A stretch of DNA of 64,000 nt from Nissolia schottii (GCA_003254905.1 QANU01018688.1:399552-463551); one strand, 5' to 3'; counted from the stretch's first letter, positions 1 to 11,580 are shown. Translations and numbers: made by a program. Notes: generated by a model from the sequence alone, not told the origin.

Positions 1-1690
1 AATTACATATACTATTCTAAAAGTTCAAAATTGTCATCATAACTTTCAGAACTAAGTTCATCATCAAACTCTTCTTCTTCTTCACTATCATTGTATGCAT
101 CAATTTCCTCATCACTTGCATTTTGTTGGAGGTTAGGTAGTTCAACTATATCAAGGTCATCATCAAATGCACTGTCGGCTAATGTGGTAGGCAACTGAGA
201 CTCAACAATATTCGTTGTTGTGTTGGCTCCGACAATTGATATGCTTGATCAAATGTATTGTCTAAAGATTTTGTGTCATCAAACTCAATTCAACCACTTT
301 GTTTGCATTTCATCACAACTTTCCAACTTGATTGGCTAGCTCCCAGATAGTTTGCGTAATAAACTAGTTTTGCTCTTTCAACAACAATGAACGGGTCATA
401 TCCCCTATATCGTCAAGTAGGATTAATCTCAGTGGTCTTGTAGTCGGGGTGAATTCGAGTTCCGTTTGGATCATACCAATCATAGTAGAAAAGTACAACA
501 TGATGAAATGGATCATTGTGTGCATATTCTAATTCAATAATTTGTTTGAGCAGTTCATACCAATCATTAGTTGTTTCAGCAGTATTAGAATATTCACCCT
601 TAACCCAAATCCCACTATTGTTTGTCCTTTGTCCAGTTATCCATTCAGATGTGTAAAACTTGTATTCGCTAAAAAAAATAAATAGCTCAACTAATTGCTT
701 TGTTCATAGATCCCCATCACGAACTCATCAAGTGGTCACTACTACAATGATTTTGCACCTATATAGATTTTAAAACTAAGTTATATGTATCCGATTACGA
801 TAACGAAAATAGTTCGATTGAAATATATAGTTTAAAGTTAAACACATACATAATTTACAAACCACAAGGGAAACATTTGATCAGAGCATTAATCACCAAA
901 TTGTTGTTGAAACTTGCTATAAATAGGCATCAACATAATCAACATTTTTAGAAACTGTGCATTAATAAATCAAACAATATTACAATGATTGATTGAACTT
1001 ACTGGTAATACGGAAGCATTTCTTCACAATTCAAGAGAACAACCAAGTGAGCTACCACCCTTTCTTGTGCATTCAACCAATAATCATTTGCTTTTCCAAC
1101 TGCAATCCAGTTTGATTGAAATTCGAAGATGTCGACTAATTAGGCTTTGCACCACCAATACTGTGGTTCTATTGCAATTAACATTGGCACCAAAGTAGTA
1201 CGAACAAAAGTATGAGAGTTTCCTTGGTTAAGAATGCCTTAAATATCGACCCCTTAACTTGAGCCCTATTTTTTTACTATTCTTTTAAACACTCTCATGC
1301 ACCTTTAAAATAGATACATCCACCTATACTGAATCGGACAACACATTCGGTCTTCGTAAGCTAAGTGTATAGGCAAATGCTCCATTACATCAAAAAACAC
1401 CAGGGGAAACACTCTCTCGAGTGAACAAAGCATAATGGGAATGTTTTACTCCATGACTAAGAGGTCTTCAACATTAATAGTCGATGATCATAAGGTTTTG
1501 AAAAACTGGCTCAACTCGCTTATCGGTTTCAACACGCTCTTCGGTAGTTCTTTGAATGCAATTAGGAGAAGACACTGCATAAATACATGGCAGACGTAAC
1601 TCTTCATGCCAACCAATTTCCTTGTGTAATATTGACACATCGAGCCAAGTTAGATGCATAACCGTCAAGAAAGCTAGCGCGCTGCAGCGG
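1..1690 (-). pseudogene. CACTA TNP2 transposase, C-terminal part (broken)
   Basis: Minus-strand reading gives a diverged continuation of a CACTA TNP2 transposase. About 1690-1470 encodes FLDGYASNLARCV and then GMKSYVCHVFMQ, matching the conserved DGYASN...GMKSHDCHVFMQ block. About 1430-1230 encodes FFDVMEHLPIHLAYE and QYRWMYLF, the DUF4218 signature. About 700-300 encodes VVLFYYDWYDPNGTRIHPDY and YDPFIV, the DUF4216 region. 194-12 is a very acidic C-terminal tail rich in D and E. Frame changes and stops separate the pieces, and 720-980 may be a former intron. The upstream half of the same gene lies at 4604-6190 beyond an LTR insertion. The family match is secure; the exact exon limits are not. 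Confidence 0.75.
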
Positions 1691-2512
1691 CGTGCTACAG
1701 CACATCGAAAAACTAGTCCCATATCATTTAGCGCTATAGGAGGGGGTCTTCTCCTTCCCCTATATATAGAGACTTCCCGTGAGTGTTTAGACTTGCTAAT
1801 TCACTCAAGAGCTTGAGAAGTCATACTTTTGTGAGACTTTTTCGCTCTAGTTATATTTTTATTTCTTTCTCGCTCTCGTCTTCCATTCATAGGGAAGCAA
1901 TACCTTCACATAGGGTGTCAGGAGCTCCCAGTTTAGTGCTGCTTATCGGTCAGCAGTTTTCAGCTGAGTGGCTTTCTTCACAGTCAATTTTAGACCATGT
2001 ATTTATTTTTAAACATTATTTATTTATTTTTTATGTTAGCATTATTTTATTTATGTTTTATAAAATCCTAGGAGGTGGAATTTATTATTTTATTTACGAA
2101 GTTAGTTATTCTTTTTATTTAAAACTATATGAGACCGCATTTTTTACTACATTAAATATATTCATGTTGTGTGTGTATGATTAGTATTAAGCGATGTAGA
2201 TATTCATCTTGTTTAGTCAAAACCTTAACAAAAGATCATGGTTAAGGAAAGATTCCGATGGGAGAAGACTTATGTTAAGGAAAGGTTCTGGCTATGGACA
2301 AGAATTGGTACTTAAGATGTCTATTGTGATGCACCTCTCTTATCTGGGAACCTCACTAAGCATGAGATCTTAATTTGTCTTTACTTTTCCAAGATAAAAC
2401 ACTTAAAGATATTAAGTCATGTTATGATAAGGATTATGTTGTGATGGCCATGTTATGTATTTGAAATTGTTTTCATGGGAGTATATCTAGGATAGAACTG
2501 TAAGTCAGCAAC

Positions 2513-3846
2513 AGTCTACGTTGACCCTAGTATGCCTTTGACACGCACTAAAACGTCGTTAATTTCATGGCGCAATCAAATAATAATTTATAAAACTAAC
2601 CCCAAAAAAGGTAATATAAGGGTTAACCTAGGTCGTCTCTAAGGAAGCAATTTCCAAGTAAATTATAATGATAATAACAATTAAAGGGGGGTTTATGAGA
2701 ATTAAGTAATGATGAATAACGACAATGACTAAAACAATATCCTGCATACGGCATTTTAAGACTAAAGATCAATTATCATTGGTTCTTATATTCATTATTC
2801 ACAAGGGGTGTTGTTTGCTAGTTGAATTCTGTAACCAACTTGAACAACCTAATTAGATCTAATTACTTACCCTAAAGTTCTAAAATCCTAAGCCAATAAA
2901 CTCTACAATCGTCAAAGTCTCTTAATTTAGAATCAATCCTAACCACCACATGCAATTGCTATATCGCAATTTAGGAATGTAACAAGCATGAATAAACCTT
3001 AAGCACCGAACCTCTAATTGATCCTAATCTAAAACTACTGCATGCAAGATATTAGGAAAAATACCCCTCCATGGATGGTGGATAAAAAAACACACAATAA
3101 GTAAATTAAATAGAGAAGAAGACCAAATCTGAAACTAAATGAAAAAAAACTGAATTAATAACAGAAAAAACGAGACGAATCACGAAGGAACTCGTACGCG
3201 ATCATGAGGGCTCCAACAATCTTTGAACGAGACAAAACTAATAGTGCACCACTAACATTAATCCTAAGATGCTTGAAAAATAAAGGAAAACAATAGAAAC
3301 CTAATCCTAAGAGCAGCTAGGAGCTGATGCATGAGGTTTTTCCAATTGGGTTCACCTATGTCTATTTATATACTTTTGTAATCCCAAAATAGGGTTTTGG
3401 GTCTCTGCGATCGTGTCTCGCGCGAGACACCTTTACTGAGCCATATTTCTCATTCTTTATTTGAAACGTCTCGCGTGAGACGCCTTCCAGAATCCAAATC
3501 CTTGCTTTTTGTGTGCTACGTCTCGCATGAGATGTCTTCCAGAATCCTAATTTGGCTCTTTTCTTCTATTCATTGCTCATTTTGTTCTCCTTCTTGCACC
3601 AACACTCGATTAGTTGTGATTCTAACAACTCAAACACAAGATGTTAAACGCATAGGTTACTCGAGGCAATTAAAAATCATTTAAAAATGGGGCTTAAACT
3701 ATAGTTTTCTCAATTATGGTCATAAAAGGACAATAATGCGAATCTTATCAATTAGCCATCAAAATCACATAATTGTAGGCTGTAATGCTCAATTATGGAG
3801 TATAAAAATGTCGGATAAAATCCCTCTATCAACCTTGTACAATAGT
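2513..3846. repeat. Nested repeat segment of unknown family carrying CTCGCGCGAG palindromes
   Basis: This stretch lacks the features of the flanking LTR-like sequence and ends in sequence unlike its surroundings. It contains three imperfect units starting GTCTCGCGCGAGAC (see the separate entry at 3410-3600). No protein domain is visible in either strand. It may be part of a gypsy LTR or a non-autonomous retroelement; boundaries are approximate and no terminal repeats were identified. Confidence 0.35.
3410..3600. repeat. Tandem units headed by self-complementary GTCTCGCGCGAGAC
   Basis: Three tandem units of about 55-65 bp each start with a palindrome: GTCTCGCGCGAGAC (perfect), GTCTCGCGTGAGAC and GTCTCGCATGAGAT. 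Each is followed by a related tail containing TTCCAGAATCC and a T-rich segment. A diverged relative of this array lies at 7227-7440. The palindromes could form short hairpins and are CpG-rich in otherwise AT-rich DNA. Confidence 0.7.
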
Positions 3847-4051
3847 AATGTAGAATAGGATTCATGTAGATTTAGAGGAAATACCGTAAAGTCTGGACAT
3901 GAAAGCCTGTAATGCTCAGTATCATGTATCATGTCATGTAGATTAGGGAAAGACCGTAAAGCTCGGACATTTCAGGAACAGTTAAACCGTAATACTTGGA
4001 ATGCCTATCTAAAGAAATTCTTAGTTGTTTATGTTTTTAAATGTTTTCATA

Positions 4052-4110
4052 TTATTATTATTATTATCATCATCATCATCATCATCATCCTATCATCATT
4101 ATCATTATCA
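4052..4110. repeat. Microsatellite (ATT)n / (ATC)n
   Basis: Runs of ATT followed by ATC triplets, then further TATCATT variants. The reading frame through it gives a polyisoleucine artefact, not a protein. Confidence 0.9.
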
Positions 4111-4603
4111 TTATTATATAAACGATTTCATGACTGTTATATACGTGTGTGTGTGTTGCATTTGCATGCCATGATTATGAATTGTCTCATGTCGTCCTGG
4201 AGTTTGTCATTCACTGAGCAATGACTTACCTATCATCAACCTTTTTAGATACCATTGATGAAGACGCGTTGCTCGTTCAGTAGATCTCAACAGTTTGGAC
4301 TCTTGGCGAGCTTCATGTTGCTATGTAGTATTATTCAATTATTTCAGTCTTTAAGATAGTTTGCATTCATGTCAGTCTTTAGAGTGCTTCAATGGACTAC
4401 AAGCAAAGTGTAGCATATTTTGAAGTACATATTTCGTATCTTGTAAATGATCTTTTATTTATATTATATTATGATGTTTATTTTTATTTTAATATGTTTC
4501 TTCTTTATTTATAAAAACTGCGTGTTTTTCATGCTTATTATGCTAGAAGGCTTTCGTAGAACTAGTCTCTTTCGTGTCGTTAACGATTTTTGGGGTCGTT
4601 ACA

Positions 4604-6190
4604 GTTGTCCTTTGTTTGATCGGTGTCCATGACAGTATGCATTATATTATCGAAAACATTTTTTTTCAATATGCAAAACATATAGACAATGATGAACCAA
4701 GTTATCTTTCCAATACGGCAAATCCTAAAATATACTATTCTTAGTCCAGTTATGTTCTTCCCCTTCTTAACCTTGAAACCTAACAACTTTTTCCAACTTC
4801 AGTAATCATCAAAAGATGTCTAACCCTCCTCATAATCTCATGGCCAGTTAATCTTTGTGGCAGTTTTTCATTTTTAATTATGTTCTTTAGAAGGCCATAC
4901 TACTTCTAAGCGTGAGCCCGGGTTCCAAGAATATAACGTGGCAATCAAACCAGGATTGTTTTCCTCCGTGTGGTAGCCGGAATGCTCTAGTGTCTTCCAT
5001 ACATATTGGGCAGGCTAAACTTCCCTATTTCATTCATCCAGATAACATTCCATCAGTAGGAAAATTGTTAATAGTCCACATCAAAGATGCTCTCAAAACA
5101 AAATTCTGCTTCCTGGACACGTCGTACGTAAGCACACCAAGATTTCCTAGCTGGTTCAATTCATCGAGTAAAGGCTGAAGAAAAAAACATCAATCTTTGC
5201 TTTAGGGTTGCTCGGGCTAGGAGTTACACAAGATAAGAATAGATAAGAGTTTCTCATGCACGTCTCAGGTGGAAGATTATACGATGTAACCATTACCGGC
5301 TAACATGAGTAAGGTTTGCTAAACTAATTGTTAGGGGTACCCTTCAGAACAAAGCCCTAATCTCACATTTTGAGGTTCTGCAGTGAAGTCAGGATAAAAT
5401 ATATCGAAGAGTTTCAACGCTTCACCATGAGAAGGGTGAGTCATGCGACCATCATTTCTTCTATTCTCAAAGTTCCATGTCGTGTGCGGTGTCGACCTCA
5501 TCAATGCAAATAATCTCTTAAGTCTTGGAATTTAAGGCAAGCAATGCATTTGTTTAAAAGCAACATCCTTATATCTCCAAGGGTCAACTCTCCTCAGCTT
5601 ACACCTATCAGCACCACAAAATTTGCATTGAGTCAAGGATGCATCATCATTATACTACAACATATAGCCCGATCAACAACAGTCAATCTTAATGGACCTT
5701 AAGCCAAGTTTAGAAAAGACTTTCTTAGCTTGATAAAAGTTTGTTGAAATTTCATTCCCTGATGGTGTCAACTCTTTAACGAAGTCAAGCCACTGATCGA
5801 ACGATCTCTCACTTTATTAGCGTCTGACTTCATAGTCAACATCCTAGCTGCCACAGATAATCGTGAATTAACCGATCCTTCTCACACCAGAGTATTTGCT
5901 TCCTCTAACAAGCTATAAAAATTTTTGGCATCTGGATTAGGTTCCTCATGTAGTAAGTTGTTGGTTGCATGTCAAAGTCACTTCCAAAAGCATCGTTAAC
6001 CATTTGTGAATATCTATCGTCATTAACTGTTTCTGGTTCATTGACACAAGGTTGACTTGAACTCCCTACTTCAGACTGACACCTACTGAACTTATTTACT
6101 TCATTGACATCCACCTCTCCGTGGTCTACCCATATCCAGTAATGTGACTCAAACCCATTTCTATAAAGATGCACTGTAATCTATTCAACA
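4604..6190 (-). pseudogene. CACTA TNP2 transposase, N-terminal and central part (broken)
   Basis: Minus-strand pieces follow the order of plant CACTA TNP2 proteins. HLYRNGFESHYWIWVDHGE (near 6174-6110) is the transposase-associated N-terminal domain. RLSVAARML follows near 5850, then CKFCGADRYK near 5600. DGRMTHPSHGEALKLFD and AEPQNVRLGL lie near 5450-5350. LMWTINNFPTDGMLSG and LACPICMEDTRAFRL lie near 5080-4960, and KNVFDNIMHTVMDTDQTKDN at 4670-4604. These correspond to the Transposase_21 family. Several in-frame stops and frame changes break the gene, and the conserved tryptophan after MLSG is a stop. There is no ATG at the N-terminal piece; the longest open stretch there begins with GTG. 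The gene continues at 1-1690 after the LTR insertion. Confidence 0.8.
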
Positions 6191-6529
6191 TCCAATATCT
6201 TACAGTGCACAAAAAACACAGACACCTGACTCTTTGCTTTGTGAAAAACTAATAGTCTATTTAACTATTTGACAAAAATAATAGTCCACACACTCAAAAA
6301 GTATTTCTTTATCACTCTTCGATTCTCATAGAATCTATCGTACATCCAAAATTTGTTTGATGGAATCATGTTTGCAAAAATCTTTCACGCACATTACATT
6401 AACCGATGTGAATTTAATGATTTTAGTTTAGTTTCATTATTGCAACATACATTCTCAATTGCACACAATTATTCCTAAACCATTCTAAAACAGATTCCCT
6501 CCAATCTTCGTAAACATGTAATTATCGTT

Positions 6530-7226
6530 GTCAGCGCAACAAGTCAAACAAGTTCAAAAAGAAATGCTAAGCGTTTCTTCCTCAGTCCAGCCATACAACT
6601 CCAATTCTACAAATCTATTATAAGAAAATAAGTCTCTATCATATGTAAGTTCATATATACATACCTAATTGTCGTTACAAACTTAAGTGACTCCTTCAAT
6701 CCGCAAAATGAATGGCGCCTTCAATCTCCTAAATAAACATATCGTCACCTAAAAAAATCAATTAAAATTAACATTATTTATGAAATTGAATGAAATAAAA
6801 AGAGAGTAGTAATTATGAAATGACCTAGTAAGAAGTGGTGGTGATGGAGAGTTTTCTTTTGGGGGGTTTGGTGAGATGGTGGAAGAGTTGTGGGAAGTGG
6901 TGATCGTGGCAATGTAGTGGTGGCTGGGATGTGGTGGAGGAAGAAGAAGAAGAGAGGAGAAGATAAGAGAAAGAAGAAAATGAGGGAAATGGTGCTGGTG
7001 GGTGAGTGAAATTCGACTAAGTTAATTTTCATAACATTACCGTCAAAAATTTCTGACAGTAACTCAAAACAGCCCGATTGTAATCGCTTTATCAAAACAC
7101 GTCATTTAATTTAAAAGATTACCGTCACATTTTTTTTCAAAATTTCTGACTGTGTAAAAAGATGGCTCAAAATTTTGGTAAAGATTCAATTTTGTTACCG
7201 TCAAAAATTTTTTACGGTAATGTCCT
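6530..7226. repeat. Second block of CACTA-like subterminal repeats and leader
   Basis: Short inverted units such as TTACCGTCAAAAATTTCTGACAGTAA (7036-7063, not a perfect repeat) and TTACCGTC...TTTACGGTAA (7195-7220) recur here. They have the same design as the array at 10380-11142. Between about 6780 and 7015 the minus strand is CT-rich and resembles an untranslated leader in front of the TNP2 gene. No terminus of the CACTA...TAGTG type was found next to this block. Confidence 0.55.
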
Positions 7227-7480
7227 ACACCACGTCTCGCGCTAGAGGAGTTATCATCTCGCGCAAAAGGCCATCCAGAGTGTCAATTTTTTGCTTTCTG
7301 TTTTATTTGTCTTGTGTGAGATGAATGTACATCTCAAGCGAGATGACTTGTAGAACTTTGATATTGCTCTTTGTTTGCTATGTCTCGCGCGCAACGTGTC
7401 TCTAACTCTATTTTAGCTCATTTTCTATGAATTTTGGGCCCTGAAACACTTAACAACACATCAAACACTCCCAACTTGAG
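7227..7480. repeat. Diverged second copy of the CTCGCG palindrome repeat
   Basis: Units begin GTCTCGCGCTAGAG, CATCTCAAGCGAGATG and GTCTCGCGCGCAACG. The last is followed by CTTAACAACACATCAAACACTCC, which resembles the tail after the array at 3410-3600 (CTAACAACTCAAACACAAG). The same unit design in the same order indicates common origin. It abuts the CACTA subterminal block, so it may be a truncated insertion. Confidence 0.6.
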
Positions 7481-7835
7481 ATCTTTGTTTGTCCTAACAT
7501 ATCCTAACTAAAATTAAGTGTATATACTAATTTTTAAGTCTATTAATTAATTTACTTATTAATTATTAGCTAAAATTAAGTGTATACTAATTGTTAAGCG
7601 TATTAATTAATTTAATAATTTATTAAGCATTTTTATTATTTACTTATTAATACATAAACTTCAATTATGTCCATGATCAAAAGCAACTAAAAATTAAAAT
7701 AAGGGACAAATGTTATTAACTTAAAATTCGAACAATAAAATTCATTAACTTAAAATAAACTTAAAAATTCATTAAATATTTAAAGAAAAACTAAACAAGT
7801 TCAAAATCAAAATATACTTAAAAATACATAGAAAT

Positions 7836-9695
7836 CTAATCTCCTAGATTTGCAGCATCATCATCATAGGCATCATCGGGGATCGGCATCCTCCATGACA
7901 ACATCATCGGATGAGGACTCGGACAATAGAAACTCAAGAGGCATGTCAGGAGCGATCGTATTGCTCGATCCTTAAGCAGATCCGCCAAAGCAGACTCATA
8001 GCACCCTGAGCTTCTCATTCATCTTCTTCTTACCCTTTCTTACCTGCATCTTTGCCTCGACCTTGACATTATGCAACTCTTGAACCACCTGCTCGTGCCT
8101 CACCGCATACATGTGCAGTGCTCCTGATTCATCTTGAACAGGCGCTCGCGGAGCTCTTCACTTTTGGGTGTCAATGACAGCCCGATAGATGCAGTCACCG
8201 ATCAAGGGCCCCTCGATGTAACTGAGAGCTACGTCCCCCAGCTGTAGACGCGGTTACAATTCATACCACCGACCACATCCAGCCAAGCTGCGTTCTCATT
8301 GATGGGGGTTTGGCTTGGTACCCAGGGGCACACTCTCAGCCTGTTGAGTCTGCACAACCTGAAGTGCCCCATCAAATGTAGCCTACAAAGAAAAAGTTAA
8401 CAATTATTAATATAGGAAATTAAAATAGTAAGGAAAAAAAGTATAATTATATAATGAATGTAAAAATTACTTACGGAGGTTTGTTGGGAGCGAGCGTCGA
8501 TCCACCAAGACTTATCTGCCTTCATTGTGTGGGTCTCGCAGAACAACTGTGCCTCAATCGACTCCCAACCCATCTATCGCTGATGTATATTTAATTGTTT
8601 AAATTTTTATAAATTATATACTCCATATTTAAATAAAAAAAATTAAAGTACAACAACTAATAATTGTAACATAAATTAAGCCAAAAGTAATTACCATCCT
8701 GAGGCATGTGAAGGGCAAGCTCACAGACCCTCTAGTGTGGACATTGCCCTTGCCCCGGACCTTGCATCTGGGCACACTTAAAGTTCTCAGACCGAGTCTT
8801 AAACTCATCTGAGGCCCAATAAGCGTTTAGCTAAGCAAGATTCTTAGGGGTTAACTAGTTCAGGTCTTTGTCCTTACCTAAACGAATGTCCCCTAGTAGC
8901 TACTGGAGAAGCTTGTCGGCCCTGTAGTTAAATGCCCTCTTCATACCGGCTTCTTCAGAAGGATCATACTCATAATTATCTTGAAAATATAAACAGTAAA
9001 ACATTATTAATTAATTAGATAAATAAATAACTTGATTTAAGACTAATGTATTATTTAAAAAAAATTACCCTACTGACACCACTTACAGACAACTCTGTTA
9101 TAGTATTTTTTCAAAGTCTCTGTCACGGCTCAACGTGCAGCCTCATGAGGAATCCACCTATAATACACACACACACAAAAACACAAACACAAACATAATT
9201 AACAATATATATATATATATATATATATTAGTAATGTTACAAAAATTAAATAAATTGCAAGTATAAAATAAAACAAGAATAATTAACAAAACTTACCCAC
9301 TATTATTCTCGTCTAGTCAGGTCCTCACCCACCCTCAGTATGTGGCGGATTCTGCGACTGGTGCTGGTGGGAGTCTCTGACTATGGTGGCTATGATGCTA
9401 GAAGAGGTGGTAGAGTAGCCTGCTCGGTGTAGCTCCTAAACCTCACTTCCTGTGATGACGACAGAGGTAGGAAGCTCAACGGTGGATCATCACCTGACTA
9501 CTGAGGGAGGTCGTCTCCTACAATCCCCCTAAAGCTCGGGGTCGGTATAAAAGCTTCCCCCATGGTCGGGCTCGAGAAGGTCAGTGTGCTGGTCGATGTA
9601 GACCCCGACCACCTGTCGTTGCTCCTCCCCCTACTACCCCGCCTAGCAAATACGGGATAGTAGTCGAGAACCTGCCTATTTCCTTTATCGGCCAT
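7836..9695 (-). pseudogene. CACTA TNPA-like (Transposase_24 / Ptta family) multi-exon pseudogene
   Basis: A minus-strand ATG at 9695 opens MADKGNRQVLDYYPVFARR. A good splice donor (GTAAGT) occurs near 9297 and an acceptor after a pyrimidine run (TATTATAG) near 9161. The next exon reads WIPHEAAR and LKKYYNRVVCKWCQ. Another exon around 8990-8700 reads YEYDPSEEA...ADKLLQ and YWASDEFKTRSENFKCAQ. A further exon near 8600-8465 reads IEAQLFCETHTMKADKSWW and ARSQQTS, then a GTAAG donor. This order and the YW-S-EF-KS motif are those of plant Ptta/En/Spm proteins. The C-terminal exon (8390-7836) has a charged KVEAKMQVRKGKKKMNEKLR stretch and an acidic tail. Several stops show it is degenerate. Confidence 0.65.
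9210..9229. repeat. Microsatellite (AT)n
   Basis: Uninterrupted AT dinucleotide run in the putative TNPA intron, preceded by a CA-rich run. Confidence 0.9.
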
Positions 9696-9719
9696 ACTAA
9701 ACAAAATAAAATACAAAAA

Positions 9720-10200
9720 TAAAATATCAAAATAATATTAACTACAATTAATCTAGTAAATTTTGTTAACTAATATTAATCTAATATTACATAAACCTAA
9801 CATAAAATTAAGTAAAATAACATAACAAATTTAATCTAATATTATCTAACATAACATAAACTAATATTAACATATTAATCAAAAATAATATTAAACCCTA
9901 AACCTTAATCTAACATAACATAAATCTAATAAATTAATCTAATATAGAAAATAACATTAACATATTAACATATTAATCTAACATAACATAAACCTAACAA
10001 ATTAATCTAATACTAACTAAACCTAACATAATTTCAACATTATCTTAACCTAACATAATATTAACTAAAATTAATCTAATAAATTAAATAAACCTAACAT
10101 GTAACCTAACAAATTAATCTAATATTAACTAAACCTAACCTAAAATTAACTAAAATCTAACATAAAATTAACTAAAATAACATAACAATTTTAAATAAAA
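9720..10200. repeat. Low-complexity array of CTAACATAA / TAATCTAAT words
   Basis: The stretch is built from repeated short words such as AACCTAACATAA, ATTAATCTAATA and TAAAATTAACTAAAATAACA in irregular order. It lies between the TNPA-like gene and the subterminal array and contains no coding sequence. It probably arose by slippage or as part of the CACTA leader. Confidence 0.7.
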
Positions 10201-10379
10201 TACATTAACAAAAAAAAAAACTAACTTGGGATGCGGCGGTGGCGGTGGTGGCAGAACTGGAGGAGGATGGTAGTGGCGGTCGTGAAGGAGGTGGCGAAGA
10301 GGGAGAGAGAATGCGGAGGGGATATGAGAGGGACGAAGGAGAGAATAAGGGTGAGGAAGAGACAGAGGAGCTCTATATA

Positions 10380-11142
10380 TAAAGTCATCACCGTCGGATA
10401 AATCCGACAGTACGTAGACGACCGTTACAACCACAGGAAAACGTGTGTCCTTTCACATTTCAAGACTATTATCGTCGATTTTTTTCAATGGTAAGTAGTC
10501 AAACGTTATAAATGTGGAGAAAACACTTGTCTGTTCATATTTTGAGACCCTTTCCGTCGATTTTTTTTAATGGTAATTACTCGAACGTTACAAGCATGGG
10601 GAGCACGCGCGTCTTCTCATATTTCGAGACCCTTACCATCGAATTGTTTCGACGATAACTTGTCCAACATTACAGACGTAGGCAAAACGTGCGTCTCTAA
10701 ATATTCCGACCCTGTTACCGTCGGACAATTGCAACGATAACTACTCAAACATCATGTGCGTGGGGGTGTGTGCCCCTCAAATATCCAACCTCTAACCGTC
10801 AGATTTGTCTGATAGAAACAACAACAATAATTTTGAAAGTTTTCAGTACGCTTACTGTCAGACTTCCCCAACGGTAAATTTAGAACTAAAAAAATACTTT
10901 GTTTTACTGTCGGTAGATTCTGACAGTAAGGCGTTCGCCTCACCATGCGCCACTTGGCGCCAACTATTACTAGCAATGTTACCATCGGAATATATTTTCC
11001 GACGGCAATCGTGGCCAAAATTGCTCATGTTCAACTTAAAAATTGTTACCGTCAATTTTTTCGTGCTTTTGGACGGTAATACTGTCAGATTTTTTTTTCC
11101 AACGATAATTGTCCAACAGCAGTTATCGTGTTTCTAGTAGTG
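10380..11142 (-). repeat. CACTA terminus with subterminal hairpin-repeat array
   Basis: About eleven units of the form (T)TACCGTCGGA...TCCGACGGTAA recur at spacings of roughly 40-90 bp, at about 10390, 10467, 10553, 10633, 10714, 10793, 10851, 10904, 10979, 11045 and 11081. Each is an imperfect inverted repeat. In the first few, the linker between units is also conserved (CTCATATTTCGAGACCC). In CACTA elements such arrays are binding sites for the TNPA-type protein and are needed for transposition. The end itself is CACTACTAGAAACACG read from 11142 on the minus strand. Confidence 0.8.
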
Positions 11143-11320
11143 CAATGAGGTGACAAGGTTAATTAAAGTTTTTATTTTTTGACGTGACTTAATTAAAGTA
11201 TTAGTACTTTCTATTTCGATTAAAAGCATCTTTAGGTGCTTCCTACATAATTAAAATAGATTATATATAGTCAAATAATTAGTCAAACAAGCCATCCTCC
11301 CCCCTCCCAAACATAATTGA
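11143..11320. other. Short unannotated spacer
   Basis: AT-rich flank of the CACTA terminus; no features seen. Confidence 0.6.
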
Positions 11321-11580
11321 GACTACAAGAAAAAACTTATTTAGCAACGACTATCATGTCTCTACTTTAGCTATTTTTCTTTGTTAACTACAAAATTTAC
11401 AACAAAGTAGTATCTAATCGTGGACATGAAAAAATTTAGCAATAGAAGTGCATCCTTTGTCAACATCGAGCGTGGAGCAAACTAGTAACACATTTAATGA
11501 CGGATAAATCCGTCACTAAATGTTGATTGGCGATTAATTCATTTGCAGCTAAATTCTGATTTTCTGATTTTCTTGTAATG
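11321..11580. mobile_element. Small non-autonomous CACTA-type MITE
   Basis: The left end reads GACTACAAGAAAAAAC and the right end TTTTCTTGTAATG. These are one- or two-base variants of the classic CACTACAAGAAAA...TTTTCTTGTAGTG termini. The inside has GACGGATAAATCCGTCACTA, an inverted subterminal-type motif. The 260-bp length and absence of coding capacity fit a deletion-derived MITE. No exact 3-bp target duplication could be fixed. Confidence 0.7.

Larger units (their letters stand above)
1691..4603 (+). mobile_element. Gypsy-type LTR insertion splitting the CACTA transposase
   Basis: CACTA coding sequence stops near 4604 (minus-strand TVMDTDQTKDN) and resumes near 1690 (FLDGYASN), so what lies between is an insertion. 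Its right edge, ending GGGGTCGTTACA at 4603, looks like the 3' end of a plant gypsy LTR, and a TATATATAGAGAC promoter-like box sits at 1762-1775. No retrotransposon coding region is recognisable inside, so a long solo LTR or decayed remnant is the simplest reading. The stretch from about 2513 to 3846 has a different character and may be a further nested element. The left boundary is uncertain and I found no clean target duplication. Confidence 0.5.
1..11142 (-). mobile_element. CACTA (En/Spm-like) transposon remains, probably more than one element
   Basis: Read on the minus strand, the right edge at 11142 begins CACTACTAGAAACACG, a typical CACTA terminus. It is followed by a long array of subterminal repeats, a TNPA-like multi-exon pseudogene, a second set of subterminal-like repeats and then a TNP2 transposase pseudogene that runs off the left edge of the window. 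The opposite terminus is not in the window. A gypsy LTR insertion interrupts the TNP2 part. Two separate blocks of subterminal-like repeats (10380-11142 and 6530-7226) mean this may be two nested elements rather than one. All coding parts are broken by stops and frameshifts, so the element is not autonomous now. Family identity is well supported; the number of elements is inferred. Confidence 0.75.

Noticed and set aside
738-760. CACTACTACAATG as a second CACTA terminus
   Set aside because: It sits inside the TNP2 region between DUF4218 and DUF4216 blocks, has no subterminal repeats beside it and coding homology continues on both sides.
3931-4224. 97-codon plus-strand frame with polyisoleucine
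   Set aside because: Product of the ATT/ATC microsatellite inside LTR-like sequence.
4912-5178. 88-codon plus-strand frame
   Set aside because: It is antisense to the TNP2 blocks LMWTINNFP and LACPICMEDTRAFRL, which match CACTA transposase.
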